NCBI GenBank assembly: GCA_027485235.1
Contig: JAIXRJ010000048.1
Coordinates: forward strand, 1 to 64,000
Length of the DNA stretch: 64,000 nt
Source: Comamonadaceae bacterium
GTDB lineage: Bacteria > Pseudomonadota > Gammaproteobacteria > Burkholderiales > Burkholderiaceae_C
Reading direction: 5' to 3'
The number at the start of each line of letters is the position of its first letter. The first letter of the stretch is position 1. This document shows, in pieces, positions 25,673 to 36,124 of this stretch. The notes below the pieces were generated by a model. That model did not search any database. It was not told the origin of the DNA and saw only the letters and a program-made list of their open reading frames with translations. Both the position numbers and the translations under genes were made by a program.

Positions 25673-27325
25673 ATGAAAAAGACTGTTTTGAATTTGAAAA
25701 TGTCGGCCCTGGCTGTGGCGCTGGGCGCAGCCTTGAGCCCTGTGGTGCAGGCGCAAACGGCTGCTGAAGAGTTGCAGCAGTTGCGCGCGACCACACAAGC
25801 GCTGATCAACACCTTGGTGGAGAGTGGTTTACTGACCCGCGAGAAGGCCGCCGCCATGATGCGCCAAGTCCAGCCGAACGCGGCCAGCGCGCCAAAACCG
25901 GCAGCAGCGGGCGCAGCGGCTGCGCCCGAAACAGGCGCTGATGGCAAGCGTGTGGTGCGTGTGCCTTTTGTGCCCGAGTCGGTGCGTCGGGAAATGCGCG
26001 AGCAGATCAAGGGCGAGGTGCTGAGCCAAGCCAAGACCGAGCGCTGGGGTCAGCCCGATGCTTACCCGGATTGGCTGAGTCGACTCAGCTTTGAGGGGGA
26101 TTTTCGAGCGCGGGCTGAAACGGTCAGCTTGGGCCAAGACAACACCGCGCCGGGCAATGGTTTTCGCGGGGGTGAATACACCCGCGCCGCTGACCTGGCC
26201 CTGAACAACACCGGTGGTTTGCCCAATGGCAACACCCAGGAAGACTTCGACCGCACACGGGTGCGTGCCCGTTTCGGTGTGGTGGCCAAGGTCAACGAGC
26301 AGGTCACGTCGGGTGTGCGTTTGACCACGGGCAGCAGCACAGGCAGCCCCACGTCGACCAACCAGACCATGGGGCAGTCGTTCAACAAATACGCGGTGGT
26401 GCTGGACCGTGCCTACGTGCAGGTCAAGCCCAACGCCTCTTGGGGCGTGACGGCTGGGCGCATGGCCAATCCGTTTTATTCGACCGACTTGGTGTACGCC
26501 GAAGACCTGGGTTTTGAGGGCTTTGCGGTGGCCGCTCAGCACAAGTGGATCGGCGGGGATGGTTTTGCCTCGGCCGGTTATTTCCCCCTGACCGAGAACA
26601 GGCCGGGCACCAGCGCTTCGCGCAGCATGGTGGGCGTGCAGATGGGCAATGCCTTCAAGATGGGCAACCGCGATGAGCTCAAGCTGGGTCTGGGTCTGTA
26701 CACCTACCAAGGCATCACGGCTTCGCGCGAAACAGAAGAGGCGCGTTTGACGCGGCCGGACTACGCGGTCCGTTATGAGTACAGCAGCGCTTTGCGTCAA
26801 CGGGGCAACACCTTGTTCCGGGTCAATTCTCAGCTGGACACAGCCACCAACTTAGGCCTGGCGTCTGAATTCAAGATCTTGAACTTGACCACCTCTTTGA
26901 GCCTGAACCATTTGCTGGGCCAGCCGGTGGTGTTGACGGCTGACTTTGTGAAGAACCTGGGCTTTGACACGAAGAAGATCCAGGCGCGTACCGGTTTCGC
27001 GTTGGCCGACGGCAAGGATGCGGGCTACATGCTGCGCACCGCCTTTGGTCCAGCGCAGGTGCACCACCAGGGTCAGTGGAATGCTTCGCTGGCTTACCGC
27101 TACCTGGGCAGCGATGCGGTGCTGGATGCCTTCACCAACTCGGACTTTGGTTTGGGCGGCACCAACAACAAGGGCTGGATTTTGCAGACCAGCTACGGCT
27201 TGTACAAAAACACCTGGGTGTCGGCCCGTTGGTTGTCGGCCAACCAGATCGATCCGTTTGCACCGGGCAGCACCACCAAGTTTTCCAGCGACATCTTGCA
27301 GCTGGATTTGAACGCCCGTTTTTGA
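25673..27325 (+). CDS. Putative outer-membrane porin with N-terminal coiled coil
   Basis: 550 aa from ATG 25673 with AAGGA 8 bp upstream. The signal peptide ends VVQAQ (about 27). A helical, probably coiled-coil region follows (AAEELQQLRATTQALINTLVE, then TREKAAAMM), and an Ala/Pro linker. From about residue 130 comes a beta-barrel with alternating residues and aromatic girdles (FEGDFRARAE, DRTRVRARFGVVAKVNEQV, DRAYVQVKPNASWGVTAGRM), ending DILQLDLNARF with a terminal Phe. This fits the 'putative porin' (Porin_5-like) family. It is not a TonB-dependent receptor: no plug domain is visible. Confidence 0.88.
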   Translation: MKKTVLNLKMSALAVALGAALSPVVQAQTAAEELQQLRATTQALINTLVESGLLTREKAAAMMRQVQPNAASAPKPAAAGAAAAPETGADGKRVVRVPFVPESVRREMREQIKGEVLSQAKTERWGQPDAYPDWLSRLSFEGDFRARAETVSLGQDNTAPGNGFRGGEYTRAADLALNNTGGLPNGNTQEDFDRTRVRARFGVVAKVNEQVTSGVRLTTGSSTGSPTSTNQTMGQSFNKYAVVLDRAYVQVKPNASWGVTAGRMANPFYSTDLVYAEDLGFEGFAVAAQHKWIGGDGFASAGYFPLTENRPGTSASRSMVGVQMGNAFKMGNRDELKLGLGLYTYQGITASRETEEARLTRPDYAVRYEYSSALRQRGNTLFRVNSQLDTATNLGLASEFKILNLTTSLSLNHLLGQPVVLTADFVKNLGFDTKKIQARTGFALADGKDAGYMLRTAFGPAQVHHQGQWNASLAYRYLGSDAVLDAFTNSDFGLGGTNNKGWILQTSYGLYKNTWVSARWLSANQIDPFAPGSTTKFSSDILQLDLNARF

Positions 27326-27336
27326 GGTGAGATGAG

Positions 27337-27957
27337 ATGCGCACACTTACGAACTTTTGCTTGGCCAGTTTGATGCTCTTGTCCACGGCCGCCATGGCGG
27401 TCGATGACAAAGCGGCCAGTGAAAAAGCCGCCAAGGCCTTGCAACGTGCTCAGCAGAAGGCGCAGTCGCTGGAGCAAGAGAAAAACCGTTTGACAGCCGA
27501 AAAAACGCAGGTGCAAGACGACTTGAAGAAGGCCCAAGGTGATGCCTCGCGCCTGAAGTCGGCATCGGCTGCCAAATTGAGTGCGGTGCAAAAAGAAGTG
27601 GCCGCTTTGCAGGAGGACAAACAGCGTTTGAGCGAGGAGCTGGCCAAGCTCAAGGCGCAAGCCTTGGAGCAGCAAAACACGGCGGCGGCCCAGGCGCGTC
27701 TGCAGCAAGGCAATTTGCAGGTGTCGCAAGACAATTTGCTGACCAAGTCCAAGCAGTTGGTGCAGTGTGAGAACAACAACGCGGGGCTGTACCAGATCAA
27801 CACCGATTTGCTGTCGCGCTATGAGCAGGCTTACAAGTCGGCTTATCTGCTCAAAGGCGGGGTGTTCACGCAGCTGGGCATGGTCAAGCTGGAAAACGAC
27901 AACGACCAAGAGCGTGAAAAGCTCAAGAGCTTGCGCTTGACCGATCGGGCTCCCTGA
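27337..27957 (+). CDS. Periplasmic coiled-coil protein of the TPS/Ton operon
   Basis: 206 aa. The signal peptide ends AMA (about residue 21). Residues 25-150 are almost entirely heptad-like coiled coil (QQKAQSLEQEKNRLTAEKTQ, then LQEDKQRLSEELAKLKAQ). A short C-terminal domain with a single Cys (LVQCENNNAGLYQINTDLL) ends in a charged tail. It starts 11 bp after the porin and closes the operon. No specific family recognised; a periplasmic spacer or scaffold for the cluster is a reasonable guess. Confidence 0.82.
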   Translation: MRTLTNFCLASLMLLSTAAMAVDDKAASEKAAKALQRAQQKAQSLEQEKNRLTAEKTQVQDDLKKAQGDASRLKSASAAKLSAVQKEVAALQEDKQRLSEELAKLKAQALEQQNTAAAQARLQQGNLQVSQDNLLTKSKQLVQCENNNAGLYQINTDLLSRYEQAYKSAYLLKGGVFTQLGMVKLENDNDQEREKLKSLRLTDRAP

Positions 27958-27983
27958 CGGTTGGCAGGGCGTGTTCCACGCCC

Positions 27984-28159
27984 ATCGCGCGCGGGGCGAA
28001 GCTCCCACAAAGCCCCTCTATCGCGCGCGGGGCGCAGCTCCCACACAGATGGGTATCGCGCGCGGGGCGCAGCTCCCACAAAGTCCCTTTATCGCGCGCG
28101 GGGCGCGGCTCCCACAAAGCCTGAGCCTTGTGTTGTAGGAGCAGCACCCTGTGCGCGAT
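27984..28159. repeat. REP-like cluster 4 (five copies)
   Basis: Plus-strand copies at 27984-28008, 28020-28044, 28055-28079 and 28091-28115 at 35-36-bp spacing, and an inverted copy at 28135-28159. It follows the TPS/Ton operon, where no other terminator is evident. The remainder of the 27958-28347 gap holds the inverted repeat listed separately and an AT-richer stretch likely to contain the promoter of the secretion operon. Confidence 0.88.
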
Positions 28160-28200
28160 TGCTCGTGAACCGTCAACGTCGAAAAGGCCAGCTCAGGTAA

Positions 28201-28225
28201 GTGACAAATTTCACAATATTGTCAC
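28201..28225. promoter_or_regulatory. Inverted repeat upstream of the secretion operon (candidate operator)
   Basis: GTGACAA (28201-28207) and TTGTCAC (28219-28225) are perfect 7-bp inverted arms separated by 11 AT-rich bases. It lies about 120 bp before gspG in a non-coding, AT-rich stretch. Dyad geometry fits a dimeric regulator site; no family can be assigned. Confidence 0.4.
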
Positions 28226-28347
28226 TGTTCGTGCATATATTGATGATTTTGAGCGGTCCTTGGGTGCGGCTTGTCTGCGCTGGCTGCTCGTTTTTCTAAA
28301 CGCCCGTGGGTGCTTGCGCAGCTTCGGGCTGAAAGCCAGAAACTCAC

Positions 28348-28806
28348 ATGCTTGCCCAACGCATTGCGCCGCCTTGTTTGCAAGGCCGTGGTTTGAACCC
28401 TTTACGACGCGAAGCGGGTTTCACGCTGCTGGAATTGCTGGTGGTGATCGTCATCATCGGCATGTTGGCGTCGTATGTGGGCCCCAAGTATTTTGCGCAA
28501 CTGGGCAAGTCGGAGGCCACCACGGCCAAAGCCCAGATTGAAGCCTTGGCCAAGGCCGTGGACACCTTTCGCTTGGATGTGGGGCGCTACCCGAGCAATG
28601 ACGAGGGTTTGGCGGCTTTGACCACGCAGCCCGATTCGGCCAAGGGCTGGAACGGCCCGTACCTGAAAAAAGGCGTGCCGCCGGACCCGTGGGGCCGCAA
28701 ATACATGTACACCTTCCCAGTGGGCAATGGCGATTTTCAGATCCAGTCTTTGGGCAAGGATGGCCAGCGCGGCGGCTCGGCTGAAGACGCTGACATCACC
28801 AACTGA
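28348..28806 (+). CDS. gspG: GspG-type major pseudopilin
   Basis: 152 aa. The prepilin peptidase site is G-FTLLELLVVIVIIGMLAS with Glu at +5, after a rather long 24-residue leader (a later start is possible). The mature part has the GspG features RYPSNDEGLAAL, PYLKKGVPPDPWG and GDFQIQSLGKDGQRGGSAEDADITN, the last resembling the calcium-site loop. In type II secretion GspG builds the periplasmic pseudopilus that pushes folded substrates through the secretin. It is the first gene of an eleven-gene operon. Confidence 0.93.
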   Translation: MLAQRIAPPCLQGRGLNPLRREAGFTLLELLVVIVIIGMLASYVGPKYFAQLGKSEATTAKAQIEALAKAVDTFRLDVGRYPSNDEGLAALTTQPDSAKGWNGPYLKKGVPPDPWGRKYMYTFPVGNGDFQIQSLGKDGQRGGSAEDADITN

Positions 28807-28814
28807 GTCTGGCT

Positions 28815-30013
28815 TTGAAGTTCCGCGCCCGGGTGATCAATGCGCAGCAGCTGATTGTGGATCAGGTGTTGGAGGCGCACGATCTGGAGCGCGCACGGGA
28901 CCAACTCACGCAATTGGGTTTGCGGGCAATTTCGATCCAAGCTGAAAGCTCAGGGGCGCTGAACTGGCAGCGCTGGCTGGGCGTGGGCCGGGTGGATTTC
29001 TCGGTGCTGCTCTTCAGCCAGGAGCTGCTGGCGCTGCTCAATGCCGGCTTGGGCATTGTGGAGTCGACCGAGGCCTTGAGCGAGAAAGAAACCGACGCAG
29101 CCCGCAGGCAAGTGTTTGAGAAGTTGCTGCACGATTTGCGCTCGGGCAAACGCTTTTCGGTGGCCTTGCAAGCGCAAGAGGCGGTGTTTCCGGTGCTCTA
29201 CATCGGGGTGGTGCGCGCAGCCGAGGGCACCAGCGATTTGCCGCAGGCTTTGCAGCGTTATGTGGACTACCAAAAGCGGCTGGAGGCTGTGCGCAGCAAG
29301 GTGATCAGCGCCTCGATTTACCCGGGCATTTTGATCAGCGTGGGCTTGTTGGTGAGTTTGTTTTTGATGGTGTACGTGGTGCCCAAATTTGCCGAGGTGT
29401 ACCAGGGGGCCGGGCGCGAGCTGCCGTTCATGTCGGCGCTGATGCTGTCCTGGGGGCGCTTTGCGGCCGAGCACACCTCTTGGTTGTTGCTGGCCTTGGC
29501 AGGTGTGGCGGGCAGCTTGGTTTGGCTGTGGCAGCGCATTCGGAAAAACGGCGGTTGGGTGGTGATTTTGGCCAGGCTGCCGCAGATTGGCGAGCGGGTG
29601 CGCATCTACGAGTTGTCGCGCCTGTACATGACCATGGGCATGTTGCTCCAAGGCGGTATTGCCTTGGTCAAGGCCATGGAGGTGGTGGCCAGCGTGGTGT
29701 CGCTGGATGTGCAAAACAAGTTGGCCAGAGCCCGGCACGACATCGAGTCGGGCGTGTCTTTGTCGGCGGCTTTTGAGTCGGCGACTTTGACCACGCCGAT
29801 CTCGCAACGCTTGCTGATGGTGGGTGAGCGCACGGGCGATTTGGGCAAGATGCTCACGCAGTCGGCGCTTTTTTACGACGAAGAAATCACCCAGTGGATT
29901 GACCGTTTCATGCGCAGCTTTGAGCCTTTGTTGATGACGGCCATCGGTTTGGTCGTGGGGGTGATTGTGATTTTGTTGTACATGCCAATTTTTGATTTGG
30001 CAGGGAGCTTTTG

Positions 30014-30014
<1 letters not shown>
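28815..30014 (+). CDS. gspF: GspF/PilC-type inner-membrane platform protein
   Basis: 399 aa with a TTG start 8 bp after gspG. Two repeated GspF domains (about 65-190 and 270-390; LLFSQELLALLNAGLGIVES, then RLLMVGERTGDLGKML) and three membrane segments, with the typical end VGVIVILLYMPIFDLAGSF. GspF is the polytopic platform that couples the GspE ATPase to pseudopilus assembly. Its stop overlaps the gspE start. Confidence 0.94.
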
Positions 30015-31691
<1,677 letters not shown>

Positions 31692-31699
<8 letters not shown>

Positions 31700-32468
31700 T
31701 CTGTTCAAAACCCGCTGGGAGTTGGTGTTGTCGGCCAGCGCCTTTCGTTGGGTGAGTCGGCCGGCCTGGGGCCCCGGGCCTGCGCAATGCGTGGCGCAGA
31801 TGGACTTGGACAGTCCCTTGCAAGGCGCCGATCGCCTGGCGGCTTTGGCTTCTTTTTTGGCCTCGCCGCCTGTGCGGTTTCGGCCCGTGCGGGTCAGCCT
31901 GGACGACAGCTGGTTGTATGCGGCGCAGGTGGCCCCTTTGCAAAATGCCGAGCGTTGGCAAGATGTGCAGGCCTACACGGCCATGCGTTTGCAAGAGGTG
32001 TTTGAGCTGACGCAGCCCCTGAAGGTGGTGATGGCGCCGCTGCAAGACGCGCCTTATTGGGCTTGTGCGGTGCTGCAATCGGATCTGCAGGCGCTGCGCG
32101 ACTTGCTGAGGGCGCAGCGCTTGGCCTTGGCCTCGTGTGTGCCGCAGTGGTCGGTGGTCTGGAACCATGTGGCAGGCCAGCTGCCCGAGGACGAAGCGGT
32201 CTTGCTGGTGCAGCCGCAGGGCAGCCATTTGGTCTTGTCACGGCAAGGCGAGGTGTGTGCGGTCAGGCATTGGCCATTGGTTTTGAACAATTTGCCGCCT
32301 GGGCAGTGTGAGGACTTGCTGGCGCAGGCGTTCAGGCGGCAGGGCCTGGCCATGCCCGAACGCCTGGGCTGGATGGGCACCGGGGCACTGCCGCAAGTGC
32401 AGGGTTTGCAATGGCACCGACTGGGCGATGTGGCGGATGTGCTCGGCGTGTGGAGGGTGCAGCCATGA
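31692..32468 (+). CDS. PilM/GspL-like cytoplasmic-side assembly protein (divergent)
   Basis: 258 aa, overlapping gspE by 8 bp. No membrane segment or signal is visible. The sequence (WELVLSASAFRWVS, VRVSLDDSWLYAAQVAP, AVLLVQPQGSHLVLSRQGEV) looks like a diverged actin-fold PilM/MshI protein. By position, between the ATPase and PilN/PilO-like genes, it should link the ATPase to the inner-membrane complex. Homology is weak by eye; the operon position is the main support. Confidence 0.65.
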
Positions 32469-33016
32469 AACAACTGGACTTGGATTTTGCCGAGCGCGGT
32501 GTGGTGTTTTGGCTGTACCGCGCGGGGTGGCGTTTGTGGCTGCTGCTCTTGCTGGCCGCTTTGGCGCTGCTGGTGGGCTGGGGGCAGTGGCGTGCGGCCG
32601 AGCACGATGGCTTGCGCCTGGACCAAGAGCGTGCGCAGTTGCTCAAGACGCAGGCCCGCCAGGCCCCGCGTGTGGCCGTGGCACCCAAGCTGACGCCCGA
32701 GCAGTTCAAGGCTTCGCAGCTGGTCATTCGGCAGCTGAACCAGCCTTGGATGGACTTGCTGGAAACGCTGGAGACCACGCGCAAGGGCCGGGTGGCTTTG
32801 CTGGAGCTGCGCTTGGATTCGGCCAATGACCGCATCCGGGGTGTGGCGGAGGCCAAAAATGCGCAAGAGATGTTGCGCTTTTTGTCGCAAATGAAGGCGC
32901 AGCCTTTGTTGACTTCGGTCGAGCTGAGCGTGCACCAGATGAGCCAGACCGATCCGAACAAGCCTTACCGTTTCGAGTTTTCTGCCCATTGGCAGCCAGA
33001 GGAGGGCGCGCGATGA
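32465..33016 (+). CDS. PilN-like inner-membrane protein
   Basis: 183 aa from ATG 32465 (4-bp overlap with the previous gene). A short cytoplasmic tail is followed by one membrane helix (about 20-41, LWLLLLLAALALLVGWGQW), then a periplasmic coiled coil and a ferredoxin-like domain (ELRLDSANDRIRGVAEAKNA, then LRFLSQMKAQPLLTSVEL). This is the PilN/GspL-C plan. It overlaps the next gene by 4 bp. Confidence 0.75.
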   Translation: MKQLDLDFAERGVVFWLYRAGWRLWLLLLLAALALLVGWGQWRAAEHDGLRLDQERAQLLKTQARQAPRVAVAPKLTPEQFKASQLVIRQLNQPWMDLLETLETTRKGRVALLELRLDSANDRIRGVAEAKNAQEMLRFLSQMKAQPLLTSVELSVHQMSQTDPNKPYRFEFSAHWQPEEGAR

Positions 33017-33606
33017 AGTCGCCTGCCGTTCAGCGCGTGGCCATGGAGCGCGCCTTGTATTCGGTCAACCCTTTGTGGTTTTTGATGGGCGCTGTGTGCC
33101 TGGCCGCCATGGTGGTTTGGTGGGGCTTGTTGCCCAAGGCCCAGCGGCAATGGGCTGCGCAAAACCAGGACTTGCAGACTTTGCGCCAACAAATGGCCCA
33201 AGCGCCGGTGCTGACGGCTGTGGATGCGGCCCCTGCCACTGAGCCGGGCTTGGCGTTTCAGTCGCTGCTGGGTGAGTTGGCGGAGGTCGAGTCGCATGTG
33301 GGCACTTTGCTGAGCTTGTCGCAAACGCTGGAGATGCCGGCGGTGACGGGTGAGTACAAGCTCAGTTGCGAGGCGGCCACGCGTTTGTGCCGCTACCGGG
33401 TGCGCTTGCCCTTGGTGGGCTCGTATTTGCAAATTCGGACCTTTGTCGAGCAAAGCTTGTTGGAACTGCCTTTTGCCAGTCTGGACGAGTTGAGTTTGCG
33501 GCGCGAGGGCGTGGCTTCGGGTGAACTGGAGGCGAGCTTGACCATGACCTTGCACCTGGCCTATCCCGCGCAGGGCCTGAAGCTGGGCAAGGAGGGCGCG
33601 CCATGA
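33013..33606 (+). CDS. PilO/GspM-like inner-membrane protein
   Basis: 197 aa from ATG 33013. One membrane helix (about 21-43), a coiled coil (AQNQDLQTLRQQMAQAP) and a C-terminal domain (LVGSYLQIRTFVEQSLLELP) typical of PilO, which pairs with PilN in the periplasm. Two cysteines near residues 118-125 could form a disulphide. It overlaps the next gene by 4 bp. Confidence 0.75.
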   Translation: MKSPAVQRVAMERALYSVNPLWFLMGAVCLAAMVVWWGLLPKAQRQWAAQNQDLQTLRQQMAQAPVLTAVDAAPATEPGLAFQSLLGELAEVESHVGTLLSLSQTLEMPAVTGEYKLSCEAATRLCRYRVRLPLVGSYLQIRTFVEQSLLELPFASLDELSLRREGVASGELEASLTMTLHLAYPAQGLKLGKEGAP

Positions 33607-34136
33607 GCTTGCGGACATGGCTGTTGCTCTTGGCCTTGGGCGTGACGGTGGGCTTGTCGGTGCTGGGGCCCGATGAAGAGGGGGATGGCTTGGCCGAGGC
33701 GGTGGTCCGCCCGGCAAGCAAGGCCGGCGTGTCTGCCCGGGGGGCGGACCAGCGGGCCGGGTCCGAGACGGCTTTGACCGCGCTCAAGCCACGGGCAGCA
33801 CCTTACAAATCCGTGGATGAGGCTTTGGCCACTGAATTGGCAGAGAAAGAGCCGCCGATTTTTCATGCGCAATCGTGGAACCCGCCGCCGCCCAAAGTGG
33901 TGGCCAAAGTGGAGCCACCCAAAGCGCCGCCTTGGCCGTATGCGTACCTGGGCCAACAGTCCTCGCAGGGGGAGTGGTGGGTGTATTTGACCTTGGGGGA
34001 AGAGACGCGGGTCGTGAAAAAAGACCAGGTGCTGGATGGCAAGTACCGCATTGACCGCATAGAACCCCCGCTTTTGTCCGTGACGTATTTGCCTTTGAAC
34101 GAGGTGCAGACCGTGAACATTGGAGCATTCAAATGA
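33603..34136 (+). CDS. PilP/GspC-like periplasmic connector
   Basis: 177 aa. One N-terminal membrane or signal helix, a Pro/Lys-rich linker (HAQSWNPPPPKVVAKVEPPK) and a small beta domain with WPYAYLGQQSSQGEWWVYLT and VLDGKYRIDRIEPPLLSVTYLPL, the shape of an HR/PilP domain that touches the secretin. Some databases call such genes 'secretion system X translation initiation factor', a name I regard as misleading. It overlaps the secretin gene by 4 bp. Confidence 0.7.
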   Translation: MSLRTWLLLLALGVTVGLSVLGPDEEGDGLAEAVVRPASKAGVSARGADQRAGSETALTALKPRAAPYKSVDEALATELAEKEPPIFHAQSWNPPPPKVVAKVEPPKAPPWPYAYLGQQSSQGEWWVYLTLGEETRVVKKDQVLDGKYRIDRIEPPLLSVTYLPLNEVQTVNIGAFK

Positions 34137-36124
34137 GCAAATTTTTGGTTTTGGCCTTGGGCCGGCATGGGCGCACGGGCTTGCTCTTGGGCGCATGGCT
34201 CGGGGTTCTGAGCCTTTCGGGTTGTGCGGGTTACGCACAATTCAACGAAGGCAAGCGCTTGTTGCAGGACAACCAAATTTCAGAGGGCTTGGGCCAATTG
34301 CAAGAGGCGGTACAAAAGAACCCGTCCAACACCGAGTTCAAGCTGGTGTACCGCACGGCCAAAGAGCGCGCCATGCAGGGCTTGCTTCGCCAAGGTGAGC
34401 GCCTGCTCAAGGCCGGGCGCCTGGAGGCGGCCGAACAGGTGTTCAAGCAGGCGCAGGCAATGGATGTGGCCAACGGTGTGGCCCAACAGGGTCTGGACCA
34501 AGTGGCGATTCAAAAAGGGTTGGCGCTCAAGTTGCAAAACTTGCGTGTGGCCAAGCAGTCCGGTGACTGGTCGCAGGTGCGGGCTTTGGCCAAAAGCCTG
34601 TTGTTGCAACAGCCCGATCACACCGAGGCTCTGAGCGCCCACCAAGAGGCCACCTTGAAACTGGCACCCCCGGCCCCAGAGGATGTGTTGGGGGCGGCCT
34701 TTCGCAAGCCCGCCAGTCTGGAGTTCCGCGAAGCGCCTTTGCGCCAAATTTTTGACGCCTTGTCCCGCTCTTCGGGCTTGAACTTCATTTTCGACAAGGA
34801 GCTGAACAAGCCGGATTTGAAGGCCTCGATCACTTTGCGCGATGGCACCGTGGAGACGGCTTTGACCTTGTTGCTGACGGCCAATCAGTTGGACATGCAG
34901 GTGTCCAATGCGAACACGGTGTTGATTTTTCCGGCCACGGTGGCCAAGTTGAAGGATTACCAAGAGCTGACGGTGCGCATGTTCCCGATGGCCTATGCCG
35001 ATGCAAAGTTTGTGGCCGCGGCGATCAAGACTTTGTTCAAAGGGCGTGAGCCGGTGGTGGATGACAAGCTGAACTTGCTGGTGGTGCGCGATACGCCTGC
35101 CGCCATCAAGGTGATGGAGAAGTTGGTGCGCTTGTACGACGTGCCCGAAGCGGAAGTCATGCTGGAGATGGAGATTTTGGAGGTCAGCCGAAGCAAGTTG
35201 TTGCAGCTGGGCGTGGGCTGGCCAGAGAGTCTGAGCTTGACGCCTTTGGCGGGTGAGGGCGCCACCAGTTTGACTTTGAGGGGTTTGCGCAATCTGAACA
35301 ACGACACCACGGGTGCGCAATTGGGCAACCTGACCTTGAATTTGGGGGAGCAAAACGACAACGTGAATGTGTTGGCGAATCCGCGCATCCGGGTGGTCAA
35401 CAAAGAGAAGGCCAAGGTCATGATCGGTGACCGCGTGCCGGTGGTGACCGTGACCACTTCGCCCACGGGCGGGTTTGCCGAGAATGTGACCTATGTGGAT
35501 GTGGGTTTGAAGCTGGATGTGGAGCCTGTGATTTACCGGGGCAGTGACATCAGCATCAAGGTGTCGATGGAAGTCAGCACGATTTCGGGCTCGCAGACCA
35601 CCAAATTGGGCACGGTGGCGTATTCGTTTGGCACACGCAATGCCACCACCACCTTGCGTTTGAAGGATGGTGAAACACAGGTCTTGGCCGGTTTGATCAG
35701 CGATGAAGACCGTGACTCGGTCAAGAAAATTCCGGGTGCGGGGGAATTGCCGGTGTTTGGGAAACTGTTCGGCGCCAACCGCGACCAGTCCAAAAAGACA
35801 GAGATCATTTTGTCCATCACACCGCGCTTGGTGCGCCATTCGATTTTGCGCGACAACGTGGAGTTGGAGTTCCCAAGCGGGCCCGAGTCGCGTTTGAGGC
35901 AGGAGGGCTCGTCGTCGGCGGGGTCTTCGGCGCCCACCCCCACTTCTTCGCCAGCTGCTTCATCAACTGCGGCGTCAGCTTCTGCCCCAGCCACTGCCCC
36001 AGCCACTGCCCCCAGAAGGCTTGCACCCGCTGCACCTGTTGGTGTGGGAACGAGCAGTCTGACCCTGTCGCCCATGGGTGAGAAGGCTGCGGACGCCAAT
36101 GAGGGCAAGGACGATGCGCCTTGA
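34133..36124 (+). CDS. gspD: GspD/PilQ-type secretin with N-terminal TPR lipoprotein part
   Basis: 663 aa. Lipoprotein signal with Cys31 (LSLSGCAG). Residues 35-185 are TPR-like helices. An STN/N0 domain (about 200-265; LEFREAPLRQIFDALSRSSG) and an N1 domain (about 280-345) precede the secretin barrel (about 355-585; NVNVLANPRIRVVNKEKAKV, VPVVTVTTSPTGG, DVGLKLDVEP, RLKDGETQVLAGLISD, IPGAGELPVFGKLFG, TEIILSITPRLVR). The last 75 residues are a Ser/Ala/Pro-rich tail. It forms the outer-membrane gate. Fewer N domains than classical GspD, more like MshL-type secretins. Confidence 0.93.
   Translation: MSKFLVLALGRHGRTGLLLGAWLGVLSLSGCAGYAQFNEGKRLLQDNQISEGLGQLQEAVQKNPSNTEFKLVYRTAKERAMQGLLRQGERLLKAGRLEAAEQVFKQAQAMDVANGVAQQGLDQVAIQKGLALKLQNLRVAKQSGDWSQVRALAKSLLLQQPDHTEALSAHQEATLKLAPPAPEDVLGAAFRKPASLEFREAPLRQIFDALSRSSGLNFIFDKELNKPDLKASITLRDGTVETALTLLLTANQLDMQVSNANTVLIFPATVAKLKDYQELTVRMFPMAYADAKFVAAAIKTLFKGREPVVDDKLNLLVVRDTPAAIKVMEKLVRLYDVPEAEVMLEMEILEVSRSKLLQLGVGWPESLSLTPLAGEGATSLTLRGLRNLNNDTTGAQLGNLTLNLGEQNDNVNVLANPRIRVVNKEKAKVMIGDRVPVVTVTTSPTGGFAENVTYVDVGLKLDVEPVIYRGSDISIKVSMEVSTISGSQTTKLGTVAYSFGTRNATTTLRLKDGETQVLAGLISDEDRDSVKKIPGAGELPVFGKLFGANRDQSKKTEIILSITPRLVRHSILRDNVELEFPSGPESRLRQEGSSSAGSSAPTPTSSPAASSTAASASAPATAPATAPRRLAPAAPVGVGTSSLTLSPMGEKAADANEGKDDAP

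Noticed and set aside
25673-27325. Idea that the porin is a TonB-dependent receptor, the client of the adjacent TonB
   Set aside because: No plug domain or TonB box is visible; the N-terminus is a coiled coil, so it fits a simple porin family.
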